From RGIG6919 sp045531905 (GTDB taxonomy: Bacteria > Bacillota > Clostridia > Lachnospirales > Lachnospiraceae): a stretch of DNA of 64,000 bases. The first letter of the stretch is position 1, and every line of letters starts with the position of its first letter. Of the stretch, positions 1 through 7,266 are shown one piece after another. The stretch is from contig JAZSEY010000003.1 in assembly GCA_045531905.1 (NCBI GenBank), forward strand, positions 191,234 through 255,233, in the 5' to 3' direction. Under the pieces are notes generated by a model, which was not told the DNA's origin, ran no database searches, and saw nothing but the letters and a program-made list of their open reading frames with translations. The translations under genes and the position numbers were made by a program.

Positions 1-442
1 CTTCCACTGTCTTCATATGATCATCACAAACAACAAAGATAACGTAATTACCCGCTTCAATCATAATTGGCTGATTTAACTTGTCAATCTCATCCGGTAA
101 ATAGTCCTTACAAGCTGCCACCTGATCTGCACATCTCTTCTCACAGGCTGCCACAACAGTTGCCATATCTGCTGTATCCTTCACACGGAAAATAGCAATC
201 TCTTCAGCTGTAGCACCAGTACTGATATGCACCTCAAATTCAGCCAAAATGGAACCATCTAAACCATATAGTGAAAGCGCCTTATCTGAATCACATTTTG
301 TCAATGTATCTGTAAATGCACCCTCTGTCTTAATTGTATCTACAGCCGTGCTAATACTAAAGGATACCTGCTTAGAACCACCACAAGCAGTGACTACTAC
401 CATCATCATTGCAAATAAAACTACTAATAAACTCTTCTTCAT
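1..442 (-). CDS. DUF4358-type lipoprotein, C-terminus cut off by window edge
   Basis: Reading the minus strand from an ATG at 442, preceded by a GGAGG site, gives a signal peptide with a lipobox ending VVTACGG, so the product should be a lipid-anchored extracellular protein. The mature part resembles the DUF4358 family of Lachnospiraceae and related Clostridia: it contains TAEEIAIFRVKD and a Cys-containing helical stretch followed by a strand IMIEAGNYVIFVVCDDH. It lies 52 bp downstream of an SGNH hydrolase gene on the same strand; from memory, DUF4358 proteins often sit next to SGNH hydrolases and MBOAT acyltransferases, so a role in extracellular polysaccharide O-acylation is inferred. The function of the domain is not established. 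At least 147 codons are present and the gene runs out of the window. Confidence 0.8.
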   Translation of the reverse strand, partial: MKKSLLVVLFAMMMVVVTACGGSKQVSFSISTAVDTIKTEGAFTDTLTKCDSDKALSLYGLDGSILAEFEVHISTGATAEEIAIFRVKDTADMATVVAACEKRCADQVAACKDYLPDEIDKLNQPIMIEAGNYVIFVVCDDHMKTVE

Positions 443-494
443 AATGTCCTCCATATTCCTTTTATGCTAATTCATACTCGCGTCAAATCATAAA

Positions 495-1403
495 CTATTC
501 TGCATTTTTTGTAAAGGTGTTTGTCTTTAAATAGTTATACCACATCATACAATAATCCTTGTTACAATGGACACCGTCAGTACTTGCGCCTTCCGGAAGA
601 GCGCCTGTCTCATCCTTTACACTGCTTGCCACATCCAGATAAACCACCTGCGGTCTCGCCTGACAAAATTCCACAATCAAATCATTGAAATGATTGACAT
701 TGTCATTATTATATATCTTGTCCGTCGCTGAACGCTTTGCCGAGATTGGTAAAATGTTTTGCACATAAATAATAGCATTTGGCTGCAATGCAATAATATC
801 ATCCACCAGCTTAGCATACTGCTCCTGGAACAAATAATCAAATGCCCAACCAAGCTCATTTACACCAAACATGATATAGATTTTTCCATACTGTTTTTTC
901 TCAAGAGCCTCTAGTACCGTTAGTTTCTTGCCATCCAACTTCACTATCTTATCTTTATAAATATCTTCAATATTCAAACCCTTGGAATAATATGCTTCTA
1001 TATTCTGAATGCCCGTATACATGAAAAATCCCTCTGTACGGGAATCTCCAATAAACAATGCATCCGAAAAATAATCATCTGTCACTGCTTTGTCAAATAA
1101 TGTGTAATAAGTCTCATCATAGTGATTATCTCCATGAACCACTTCCAGATTATGGTCTACACCCGGTTCATTAAAATTCTCATGGCTACTTACTTTCACC
1201 ATGCGAAAATGCTTCAAATTCAACGGTGTAAGCACAATTCTCTCTAACACCGCAGACTGACGCCCCTTGGACCCAAAATCCAAACTCCTTAAATACATCA
1301 CAAAAAAGGAAGCGACAACGAAAACAATGGCAATAATAATAAACACGATGATATTTCTCATTCTTCTTCGTTGCTTATAGCTGCGTCTATAGCTCAAATG
1401 CAT
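495..1403 (-). CDS. Membrane-anchored SGNH/GDSL hydrolase
   Basis: The N-terminus is short, very basic and followed by one membrane segment (about residues 17-38), so the catalytic domain should be outside the cell. The SGNH block I signature is seen as FIGDSRTEG (Ser near residue 119), an FGVNELGW segment matches the GxND-like block III, and a C-terminal DGVHCN supplies the Asp and His of the triad. Proteins of this kind act as acetyl-esterases or, with an MBOAT partner, as O-acetyl transferases on cell-wall or secreted polysaccharides. The downstream DUF4358 lipoprotein gene suggests one operon. The start has an AAAGGGA ribosome site; a later Met at residue 15 is possible but less likely. 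Confidence 0.82.
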   Translation of the reverse strand: MHLSYRRSYKQRRRMRNIIVFIIIAIVFVVASFFVMYLRSLDFGSKGRQSAVLERIVLTPLNLKHFRMVKVSSHENFNEPGVDHNLEVVHGDNHYDETYYTLFDKAVTDDYFSDALFIGDSRTEGFFMYTGIQNIEAYYSKGLNIEDIYKDKIVKLDGKKLTVLEALEKKQYGKIYIMFGVNELGWAFDYLFQEQYAKLVDDIIALQPNAIIYVQNILPISAKRSATDKIYNNDNVNHFNDLIVEFCQARPQVVYLDVASSVKDETGALPEGASTDGVHCNKDYCMMWYNYLKTNTFTKNAE

Positions 1404-1546
1404 CTCGTTTCGTCCCTTTCTTCTCTATTCTGTAAAAAACTTCACAGTTGAAGATAGTATATCACTTTTTCTACGCGATAACCATATTTTTTATGAAAAA
1501 TAACTAACAAAATACTTTGAATTTTAACGATTTTTTATTGCATTTT

Positions 1547-1604
1547 TATTAGACAAGTGTTGTCTAATATGATAAAATTCTCAATATCATTTCAGATGTA
1601 TAAT
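1547..1604 (+). promoter_or_regulatory. Perfect 10-bp-arm palindrome and -10 box upstream of the epimerase gene
   Basis: Arms TATTAGACAA (1547-1556) and TTGTCTAATA (1560-1569) are exact inverted complements around a GTG spacer, giving a 23-bp operator-like site. A TATAAT box lies at 1599-1604, so the palindrome lies around and upstream of where a -35 would fall; no good TTGACA match is present. This suggests a regulator-dependent promoter for the epimerase gene. The protein that binds is not known. Confidence 0.55.
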
Positions 1605-1655
1605 ATACTTAGTGCATTTTGAATATTTTCATAGCGAAAGGACGGCATACATTTT

Positions 1656-2666
1656 ATGAAGGTACAGGCTAAAAAAATCAACTATAAAGGCGAAGAATGT
1701 ATTGAATTAACCGCTGGAGGATATCAGGCGTTAGTTGCTCCATTTTTAGGTAGCAACATCATTCGTTTATACCATATCGAGAAGGATATTGACATTTTAC
1801 GTTACGAAGAAGACATTACCATGGATGAGTTAAAGTCTTCTGCCGAGACACATGGTCTTCCAACACTTTATCTCCCTAACAGACTTGCCGGAGGTATCTT
1901 GAAGACTTCTGATGCACAATACCAGTTCCCTATCAATGAGCCAGCATTTAATACCCATTTACACGGCTTCCTTCATAAGCGTGCATATCAGGTTGTAGAC
2001 ATGGGCGAAAGTGCTGATTTCGCTTATGTGAAAACAGAATATATTTATGACGATAAGGATGAATGCTATTCTTTCTATCCTGTCAGTTTCAAGGCAGAGA
2101 TGACTATAAAGTTGTCAGACAAGGGCTTAGAATATAAGTTTACTATGACCAATTTGTCCAATGTACAGATGCCATTTGGCGTATGTTCTCATACCGCATT
2201 TTTCGCTCCATTTACAAAGGGTGGCGATGGCATGAATGTGCATTTGTATGTCCCAATTGGAGACAGATGTGAGATTGATGATAAGTATATGGCTACTGAG
2301 GAATTATTGCCTTTGGATGATCATGACAGACAGTATCTGACCGGTAGTTTGATTCCAGTTCATCAGCCTATCGACACTGAGATGTACTTTGGTGTGATGG
2401 GAGAAAAGGACGGTCAGCCATTCTATGGTGCAGTTGCCACCGATACAGTGACAGGCGACAGCATTTGTTATGAGGTGGATGAAGCGTATAAGTTCTTTAT
2501 CATGTGGAATGAATGGGGCGAAAAGGGCTATTTCTGTGTAGAGCCTCAAACATGGATGGTAAATGCACCAAATCTTTCACTGCTTCCTGAAACTACAGGT
2601 TACAAAGAGCTTGCTCCAGGCGAGTACGCAAGCCTTACTCAGAGAGTTTATTTAAGTTCAAAATAA
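1656..2666 (+). CDS. Aldose 1-epimerase (mutarotase) family protein
   Basis: The 336-residue product has the all-beta galactose mutarotase fold signatures: PNRLAGG near residue 74, a His pair in NTHLHGF near 101-103, a second His in SHTAFF near 179 and a Glu in CVEPQTW near 296 that matches the catalytic base. Family members interconvert alpha and beta anomers of free hexoses such as glucose or galactose, in the cytosol. The gene stands just upstream of cellobiose phosphorylase, which releases glucose and alpha-glucose 1-phosphate, so an anomer-handling role in cellobiose use is reasonable but inferred. A terminator and a separate promoter lie between the two genes, so they need not share a transcript. 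Confidence 0.85.
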   Translation: MKVQAKKINYKGEECIELTAGGYQALVAPFLGSNIIRLYHIEKDIDILRYEEDITMDELKSSAETHGLPTLYLPNRLAGGILKTSDAQYQFPINEPAFNTHLHGFLHKRAYQVVDMGESADFAYVKTEYIYDDKDECYSFYPVSFKAEMTIKLSDKGLEYKFTMTNLSNVQMPFGVCSHTAFFAPFTKGGDGMNVHLYVPIGDRCEIDDKYMATEELLPLDDHDRQYLTGSLIPVHQPIDTEMYFGVMGEKDGQPFYGAVATDTVTGDSICYEVDEAYKFFIMWNEWGEKGYFCVEPQTWMVNAPNLSLLPETTGYKELAPGEYASLTQRVYLSSK

Positions 2667-2670
2667 GCGT

Positions 2671-2715
2671 TACCACAATATATATATGGCATTTTGAACT
2701 ATACCACAATATATA
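2671..2715. repeat. Short direct repeat downstream of the epimerase gene
   Basis: The 14-base string TACCACAATATATA occurs at 2671-2684 and again at 2702-2715, 31 bases apart, about three helical turns. It lies between the epimerase stop codon and the terminator, so it is either part of the 3' untranslated region or a binding site facing the cellobiose phosphorylase promoter. No function can be assigned. Confidence 0.5.
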
Positions 2716-2726
2716 CAAAGCAATTG

Positions 2727-2770
2727 GAAAAATCGGCATTTTTCTCGTGAAAGTGTCGGTTTTTTCTTGT
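2727..2770 (+). terminator. Rho-independent terminator of the epimerase gene
   Basis: A 9-bp stem, AAATCGGCA paired with TGTCGGTTT (with G-U pairs), closes a loop and is followed by a T-rich run. It should end the transcript of the epimerase gene before the cellobiose phosphorylase promoter. Confidence 0.7.
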
Positions 2771-2795
2771 GTTTTCAGTGCTTATAAGATATAAT
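2767..2795 (+). promoter_or_regulatory. Promoter of cellobiose phosphorylase
   Basis: TTGTGT at 2767-2772 and TATAAT at 2790-2795 are separated by 17 bases, as expected for the housekeeping sigma factor. Transcription would begin near 2802 and give a leader of about 45 bases that ends in an AAAGGAAGG ribosome binding site. Confidence 0.6.
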
Positions 2796-2847
2796 GTTTG
2801 CATACGGCTGTTCACTGGCCAATAATAGAAAGGAAGGTACATAATAC

Positions 2848-5328
2848 ATGAAGTTTGGTTACTTTGATGATGCCAATAAAGAGTATGTCATCACTTCTCC
2901 TAGAACTCCATATCCATGGATTAACTATCTGGGAACACAGGATTTCTTCTCTTTAATTTCTAACACAGCAGGAGGTTACAGCTTCTACAAAGATGCTCGT
3001 CTTAGAAGAATTACAAGATATCGTTACAATAATGTGCCAATTGATATGGGTGGTCGATATTTCTATATCAATGACGCAGGTACAATCTGGAATCCAGGTT
3101 GGTCTCCAGTAAAGGCTGAGCTTGACGCATACGAGTGCCGTCACGGTATGGGTTATACTCTGATTACTGGTAAGAAGAATAACTTAGAGGCAAAGGTTAC
3201 TTTCTTTGTACCACAGAACTACGCAGGTGAAGTTCAGCAGGTAGTTTTAACAAACGAAGGTTCTGAGGCTAAGACATTCTCACTCTTCTCATTCGCAGAG
3301 TGGTGTTTATGGGATGCTCAGGATGACTGCACAAACTTCCAGAGAAACTTCTCAACAGGTCGTGTAGAGGTTGCTGGTTCTACTATTTACCACAAGACAG
3401 AGTACAGAGATCGTCGTGATCACTTTGCATTCTACACAGTAAATGATGAGATTGATGGTTATGATACAGATAGAGATGCATTCATCGGACTTTACAACGG
3501 ATTCCATAATCCACAGGTTGTAGAGGCAAACGAGGCTTCTAACTCATTTGCAGATGGATGGTCACCTATCGCTTCACACTACAAGAAGATTACACTTGCT
3601 CCAGGCGAGTCTAAGACTCTTATCTTCATCCTTGGCTACGTTGAGATGCCAGTTGAAGAGAAGTTCGAAGCAGATGGTAAGACAATCAACAAGACAAAGG
3701 CACTTGCTATGATGGAGCAGTATAATACTCCTGAGAAGGTTGCTGCTGGTCTTGCAGAGCTTAAGGCTACTTGGGACAAGCTCCTTGGTATCCTTACTGT
3801 TGATACTCCTGAAGACAAGGTTAACCGTATGGTTAATATTTGGAATCAGTATCAGTGTATGGTTACATTTAACCTTTCACGTTCTGCTTCATACTTCGAG
3901 TCAGGTATTGGCCGTGGTATGGGATTCCGTGATTCAAACCAGGATGTACTTGGTTTCGTTCATCAGATTCCAGATCGTGCTAGAGAAAGAATTATTGACA
4001 TTGCTTCAACTCAGTTCCCAGATGGTGGATGCTACCATCAGTATCAGCCACTTACTAAGAAGGGTAATGCTGACATCGGTGGCGATTTCTCAGATGATCC
4101 ATTATGGCTCATCCTTTCAGTTTCAGCATACATCAAAGAGACAGGTGATTGGGGACTTCTTGATGAGATGGTTCCATATGACAATGACATGTCCATCGCT
4201 GAGACTATGCTTGACCACTTAAAGGTTTCTTTCTACAAGATTGTAAATAACCTTGGACCACATGGTCTCCCACTTGCTATGAGAGCTGACTGGAATGACT
4301 GCGTAAACCTTTCATGCTTCTCTGATACACCAGGTGAGAGTTTCCAGACATATACAAATCCTAAGTTTGCTACAGAAGGTGGCTACTCTAAGATTGCTGA
4401 GTCAGTTATGGTTGCTGCACTCTTCACATATGCAGGTCCTAACTACGTAAGCATCTTAAAGCACTTAGGCAAGGACGAGGAAGCTGCTGCTGCTCAGGCT
4501 GAGATCGATAAGATGAAAGCTAACATGATGGAGCATGCATGGGATGGCGACTGGTTCCTCCGTGCATACGATGCACATGGCGAGAAGATGGGTTCTAAGG
4601 AATGTGAAGAAGGACAGATCTTCATCGAGCCACAGGGCTTCGCTATTATGTCAGACATCGATCCAGAAGTTACTAAGAAGACATTAAAGGCAATTGATGA
4701 GCGTTTGAATACAGAGCACGGTCTCGTACTGAACAACCCAGCATTCACAAAGTACTACATCCAGTACGGTGAGATTTCTACTTACCCAGGCGGATACAAA
4801 GAGAACGCTGGTATCTTCACTCATAACAATGCATGGATTATCTGTGCTGCTGCTTATGCTGGCGAAGGTGATCAGGCATTCAAGTACTATTCAGAGATCG
4901 CTCCTGCTTACACAGAAGAGCATTCAGAGCTTCACAAGACTGAGCCATATGTATATGGTCAGATGATTGGTGGTAAGGATGCTGGTTCTGATATTGGTCA
5001 GACAGGTAAGAACTTTGGTCAGGGTAAGAACTCATGGCTTACAGGTACAGCTGCTTGGAACATGGTTGCTATTTCACAGTACATCTTAGGTATTCAGCCA
5101 GACTTTGATGGTCTTAAGATTGATCCATCAATTCCAGCTGCTTGGGATGGTTTAAGTGCAACTCGTCAGTTCCGTGGCGACACATATGAAATTACAGTTA
5201 AGAACCCAAGCCACGTATGCAAGGGTGTTAAGAGCATGGTTGTAGACGGACAGGCTGTAGAAGGAAATGTTATCCCAGTATTTGGCGATGGCAAGACCCA
5301 CACAGTAGAAGTAACCATGGGCGCGTAG
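2848..5328 (+). CDS. cbpA: Cellobiose phosphorylase (GH94)
   Basis: The 826-residue protein matches the recalled start of clostridial cellobiose phosphorylases almost residue for residue (MKFGYFDDANKEYVIT, then TPYPWINYLGT, GGYSFYKDARLRRITRYRYN). It has the family layout: N-terminal beta-sandwich, linker helices, (alpha/alpha)6 barrel and C-terminal jelly roll. The general acid is the Asp of the MRADWNDCVN segment near residue 480. It splits cellobiose with phosphate into glucose and alpha-glucose 1-phosphate in the cytosol, saving ATP. Codon use looks strongly biased toward a few codons, as in highly expressed genes. Chitobiose or laminaribiose phosphorylases are related, but the N-terminus fits cellobiose enzymes best. 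A strong terminator follows directly. Confidence 0.93.
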   Translation: MKFGYFDDANKEYVITSPRTPYPWINYLGTQDFFSLISNTAGGYSFYKDARLRRITRYRYNNVPIDMGGRYFYINDAGTIWNPGWSPVKAELDAYECRHGMGYTLITGKKNNLEAKVTFFVPQNYAGEVQQVVLTNEGSEAKTFSLFSFAEWCLWDAQDDCTNFQRNFSTGRVEVAGSTIYHKTEYRDRRDHFAFYTVNDEIDGYDTDRDAFIGLYNGFHNPQVVEANEASNSFADGWSPIASHYKKITLAPGESKTLIFILGYVEMPVEEKFEADGKTINKTKALAMMEQYNTPEKVAAGLAELKATWDKLLGILTVDTPEDKVNRMVNIWNQYQCMVTFNLSRSASYFESGIGRGMGFRDSNQDVLGFVHQIPDRARERIIDIASTQFPDGGCYHQYQPLTKKGNADIGGDFSDDPLWLILSVSAYIKETGDWGLLDEMVPYDNDMSIAETMLDHLKVSFYKIVNNLGPHGLPLAMRADWNDCVNLSCFSDTPGESFQTYTNPKFATEGGYSKIAESVMVAALFTYAGPNYVSILKHLGKDEEAAAAQAEIDKMKANMMEHAWDGDWFLRAYDAHGEKMGSKECEEGQIFIEPQGFAIMSDIDPEVTKKTLKAIDERLNTEHGLVLNNPAFTKYYIQYGEISTYPGGYKENAGIFTHNNAWIICAAAYAGEGDQAFKYYSEIAPAYTEEHSELHKTEPYVYGQMIGGKDAGSDIGQTGKNFGQGKNSWLTGTAAWNMVAISQYILGIQPDFDGLKIDPSIPAAWDGLSATRQFRGDTYEITVKNPSHVCKGVKSMVVDGQAVEGNVIPVFGDGKTHTVEVTMGA

Positions 5329-5350
5329 GCACGAGCCACGCGAAAATAAT

Positions 5351-5397
5351 AAAAGACCGGATAGTTACTTGTAAACTATCCCGGTCTTTTTTATTTT
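5351..5397 (+). terminator. Terminator of cellobiose phosphorylase
   Basis: AAAGACCGGATAGTT pairs with AACTATCCCGGTCTTT around a short loop and is followed by a T-rich stretch ending near 5397. This is a strong intrinsic terminator 22 bp after the stop codon. Confidence 0.85.
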
Positions 5398-5440
5398 CAT
5401 GCGGCGACGCCCGCGACATGAGGAAATCTCTGATTTCCGA

Positions 5441-5600
5441 AGGTGCGGGGCTCGTGTATAAGGCGCACAACTTGTGCTATCAACCGAGAGGTGCGGGGCT
5501 CGTGTATAGGCGCACAGCTTGTGCATCAACCGAAGGTGCGGGGCTCGTGTATAAGCGCACAGCTTGTGCTATCAACCGAAGGCACGATGTTTATGTACAA
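5441..5600. repeat. GC-rich tandem repeat, three 45-48 bp units plus a decayed fourth
   Basis: Units begin at 5441, 5489 and 5534 with AGGTGCGGGGCTCGTGTATA and end with ATCAACCGA; a fourth, diverged copy starts at 5580. Each full unit carries a GCACA-nnn-TGTGC inverted repeat, which stays complementary although the centre differs (ACT in unit one, GCT in units two and three). The repeats are much richer in G and C than their surroundings. An open frame of 62 codons runs through them, but unit lengths of 48, 45 and 46 bp and the absence of a ribosome site argue against a gene. Function unknown; the position immediately upstream of the antisense RNA promoter may matter. Confidence 0.8.
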
Positions 5601-5621
5601 CTTTAATTTACAAAATATATA

Positions 5622-5650
5622 TTGTCTTCTATTATTGCATATGTTATAAT
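5622..5650 (+). promoter_or_regulatory. Promoter of the putative antitoxin RNA
   Basis: TTGTCT at 5622-5627 and TATAAT at 5645-5650 are separated by exactly 17 bases. No open frame follows on this strand; about 45 bases after the expected start site is a terminator hairpin. The promoter therefore most likely makes a short untranslated RNA. Confidence 0.7.
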
Positions 5651-5656
5651 ATTACT

Positions 5657-5727
5657 GACATAAAGGCATTTATGTGCAAAAGACTCAAAAAATGAAAGCC
5701 TCAGAGGGTGCGACTCTGAGGCTTTCT
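5657..5727 (+). ncRNA. Putative antisense antitoxin RNA of a type I toxin-antitoxin pair
   Basis: A transcript from the promoter at 5622-5650 would start near 5657 and stop at the hairpin ending near 5726, about 70 nt. Its 5' part (5662-5687) is a direct repeat of the plus-strand sequence covering the toxin start codon region (5807-5835): a 14-base block with one mismatch, a 3-base indel and a 12-base block with one mismatch. The RNA is thus complementary both to the toxin Shine-Dalgarno/start region in trans and to the toxin mRNA 3' end through the shared terminator. This is the arrangement known from the Enterococcus Fst/par locus. No experimental evidence; inferred from sequence. Confidence 0.68.
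5693..5726. terminator. Bidirectional terminator shared by toxin and antitoxin transcripts
   Basis: GAAAGCCTCAGAG pairs with CTCTGAGGCTTTC around a seven-base loop. On the minus strand a T-rich run follows the hairpin (terminating the toxin mRNA); on the plus strand TTCTTGG follows. It sits between the convergent promoters, so both RNAs would contain it and overlap there. Confidence 0.75.
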
Positions 5728-5731
5728 TGGG

Positions 5732-5827
5732 CTAGTGCTGTCTATCGTCTCCGTCTAGCCACTTACAGATATAGTAACTCACTACACCTGCCAACACGGA
5801 AACAAAAAAGGCATCTATGTATTGCAT
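5732..5827 (-). CDS. Small hydrophobic type I toxin-like peptide (31 aa)
   Basis: An ATG at 5827 with a textbook GGAGGTGAG ribosome site opens a 31-codon frame. The peptide has an acidic-start MQYIDAFF, a hydrophobic helix VSVLAGVVSYYI and a charged tail CKWLDGDDRQH. A single membrane helix followed by a W-L-D-x-x-D tail is the pattern of Fst-family toxins, which damage the membrane when overproduced. The gene has its own promoter (5870-5898), a terminator shared with a convergent small RNA, and complementary mRNA ends. All of these are expected of a type I toxin. Family membership is by motif only; it could instead be a small regulatory membrane peptide. Confidence 0.75.
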   Translation of the reverse strand: MQYIDAFFVSVLAGVVSYYICKWLDGDDRQH

Positions 5828-5869
5828 AAGACTCACCTCCTCCCGCTGGAAAGAGTCGACAGCACTATT

Positions 5870-5898
5870 ATTATAACATTTTTACATTATAATATCTA
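5870..5898 (-). promoter_or_regulatory. Promoter of the toxin mRNA
   Basis: On the minus strand, TAGATA (5898-5893) and TATAAT (5875-5870) are 17 bases apart. The predicted start falls near 5866-5863, so the mRNA would begin at or within TAGTGCTGTC (5867-5858). That segment is the exact complement of GACAGCACTA at 5742-5733, around the toxin stop codon. The 5' and 3' ends can therefore pair, as in other type I toxin mRNAs that are born translationally inactive. Confidence 0.6.
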
Positions 5899-5943
5899 TA
5901 TTTTTAATAACTTTTTTACATCATTTATATTCGAGGTGCACAC

Positions 5944-6609
5944 ATGACTGATGAAGTATTTATTTTTTATACGCTCTATTTCATTGTTATTGCCATTCTT
6001 TTAGGCACAATAATCCGTGCCGGACGGCTTCAGATTATCACAAAATACAAGCCTAAAAAGATTAGAAATGAAGAGATACTTGCGCAAATTTCAGAGCAGG
6101 AATACCCAAGAGAATCCATTAGTGACGAGAGATTTGATGATATTATCAAGAGAGCCTATAGTTCCACAACAGGCTCTGCTATTGGCATTCCTATATGTGC
6201 GACTATGGGCATCTTTATGGCAGTCTCAATCGCATGGGAAGAATTTGTGCTTCCATTAAAAATTGCAATCCTTCTTGCAACCATCGTCGCCTGGTACATA
6301 TCAATACAGAATTTTAAAGAAGGACAACGTATATTTGAATCCGACCGCCATTTGTTTTCTACTACGAAAACCACAGTAATCAAGTATTATCAGAGACCGT
6401 TACTGACAGTGCACAACGGTCATTTCACATTCAGGGGACACACATCTCATTTAATTGTAGGCATGAAAAATAAAGCAGGACAACCAGTCTCCTACAAGGT
6501 TATGGTACAACCGGATATTTATATTCCTGCGGTCAAGACCAAGCAATGTATTGCACTATTATACGATGGAGAGTTTTCTGCACTTCTTCCATATCCAAAA
6601 CAGAAATAG
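5944..6609 (+). CDS. Uncharacterised membrane protein
   Basis: The 221-residue product has one N-terminal membrane helix (about 5-25), a soluble basic/acidic stretch with helical character, two further helices (about 76-97 and 103-121) and a cytosolic or external beta-rich C-terminal domain containing HFTFRGHTSHLIVGMK and QCIALLYDGEFSALLPY. The layout is reminiscent of YcxB-like proteins, in which membrane helices precede a small beta domain, but this is only a loose resemblance and I do not recognise the family. The start has a GAGGTG ribosome site. It stands alone between the toxin promoter, which is divergent, and the regulator gene downstream. Confidence 0.7.
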   Translation: MTDEVFIFYTLYFIVIAILLGTIIRAGRLQIITKYKPKKIRNEEILAQISEQEYPRESISDERFDDIIKRAYSSTTGSAIGIPICATMGIFMAVSIAWEEFVLPLKIAILLATIVAWYISIQNFKEGQRIFESDRHLFSTTKTTVIKYYQRPLLTVHNGHFTFRGHTSHLIVGMKNKAGQPVSYKVMVQPDIYIPAVKTKQCIALLYDGEFSALLPYPKQK

Positions 6610-6759
6610 GCATCTGCACCAATATTTGTTTTCATTTTATACAACAAAGCCAGATAATACATAATGTAAACTCATGTTGCGGAAATGTAAAGTTGATGTG
6701 GTGGTATTAGTGGAGGGGTTTGTTTACAATAAAACCACCAAATCAAAGGAGGATAAACT

Positions 6760-7197
6760 ATGAAGTTATCAGAAAAGATAGTAAAGCTTAGAAAAAACAA
6801 TGGATGGTCACAGGAAGATTTAGCTGAAAAATTGAATGTATCTAGACAGGCTATTTCACGTTGGGAAGGTGATACAGCACAACCTGACGCGATGAATATT
6901 TTATTACTGAGCAAAATATTTGGAGTAACAACAGATTATCTTTTAAATGATGATTATGAAAGCGACAGTGATATCCCCGTTGTTCAGACTATAAACCAAG
7001 CAAACGATGATTTGTTTTTTAAAAAGAAACAACAACATCTGATATCTGCCATTTGCTTTACCATAGCATCAATTTCTTCTGTAATTGGCATTGTGACCAG
7101 TAACAATACAATGCAATTAGGACTGGCCTCATTTATGTCAACTTTATGCATAGCAAATGCCGTTGCTCAGTTTGTTCTATATGCAAGGAAACACTAA
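6760..7197 (+). CDS. Xre-family regulator with C-terminal membrane helices
   Basis: Residues 4-60 form a classic Cro/C1 helix-turn-helix (LRKNNGWSQEDLAEKLNVSR, then QAISRWEGDTAQPD). After an acidic linker the C-terminus has two hydrophobic helices (about 92-112 and 118-140), so the protein is probably a membrane-tethered DNA-binding protein. Such architectures are common in Firmicutes and usually regulate nearby transport or stress genes, but no target is obvious here. The start has a perfect AAAGGAGG site. A bidirectional terminator separates it from the convergent Fur-family gene. Confidence 0.85.
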   Translation: MKLSEKIVKLRKNNGWSQEDLAEKLNVSRQAISRWEGDTAQPDAMNILLLSKIFGVTTDYLLNDDYESDSDIPVVQTINQANDDLFFKKKQQHLISAICFTIASISSVIGIVTSNNTMQLGLASFMSTLCIANAVAQFVLYARKH

Positions 7198-7204
7198 GAC
7201 ATAC

Positions 7205-7249
7205 AAAAAAGATATCAGTGCGAGTAACCTTGCACTGATATCTTTTTTT
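7205..7249. terminator. Bidirectional terminator between xre and fur genes
   Basis: AAAAAAGATATCAGTGC pairs with GCACTGATATCTTTTTT over a ten-base loop. A-tracts and T-tracts flank both sides, so it can stop transcripts of both convergent genes. Confidence 0.85.
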
Positions 7250-7266
7250 GTGAGTTTGTGTAATTA

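Noticed and set aside
249..470. A 73-codon plus-strand frame near the window start
   Set aside because: It is antisense to a lipoprotein gene that has a clear ribosome site, signal peptide and lipobox.
5418..5606. A 62-codon open frame through the GC-rich tandem repeats
   Set aside because: Unit lengths 48, 45 and 46 are not all multiples of three, no ribosome site precedes it and the repeats look like hairpin-forming DNA.
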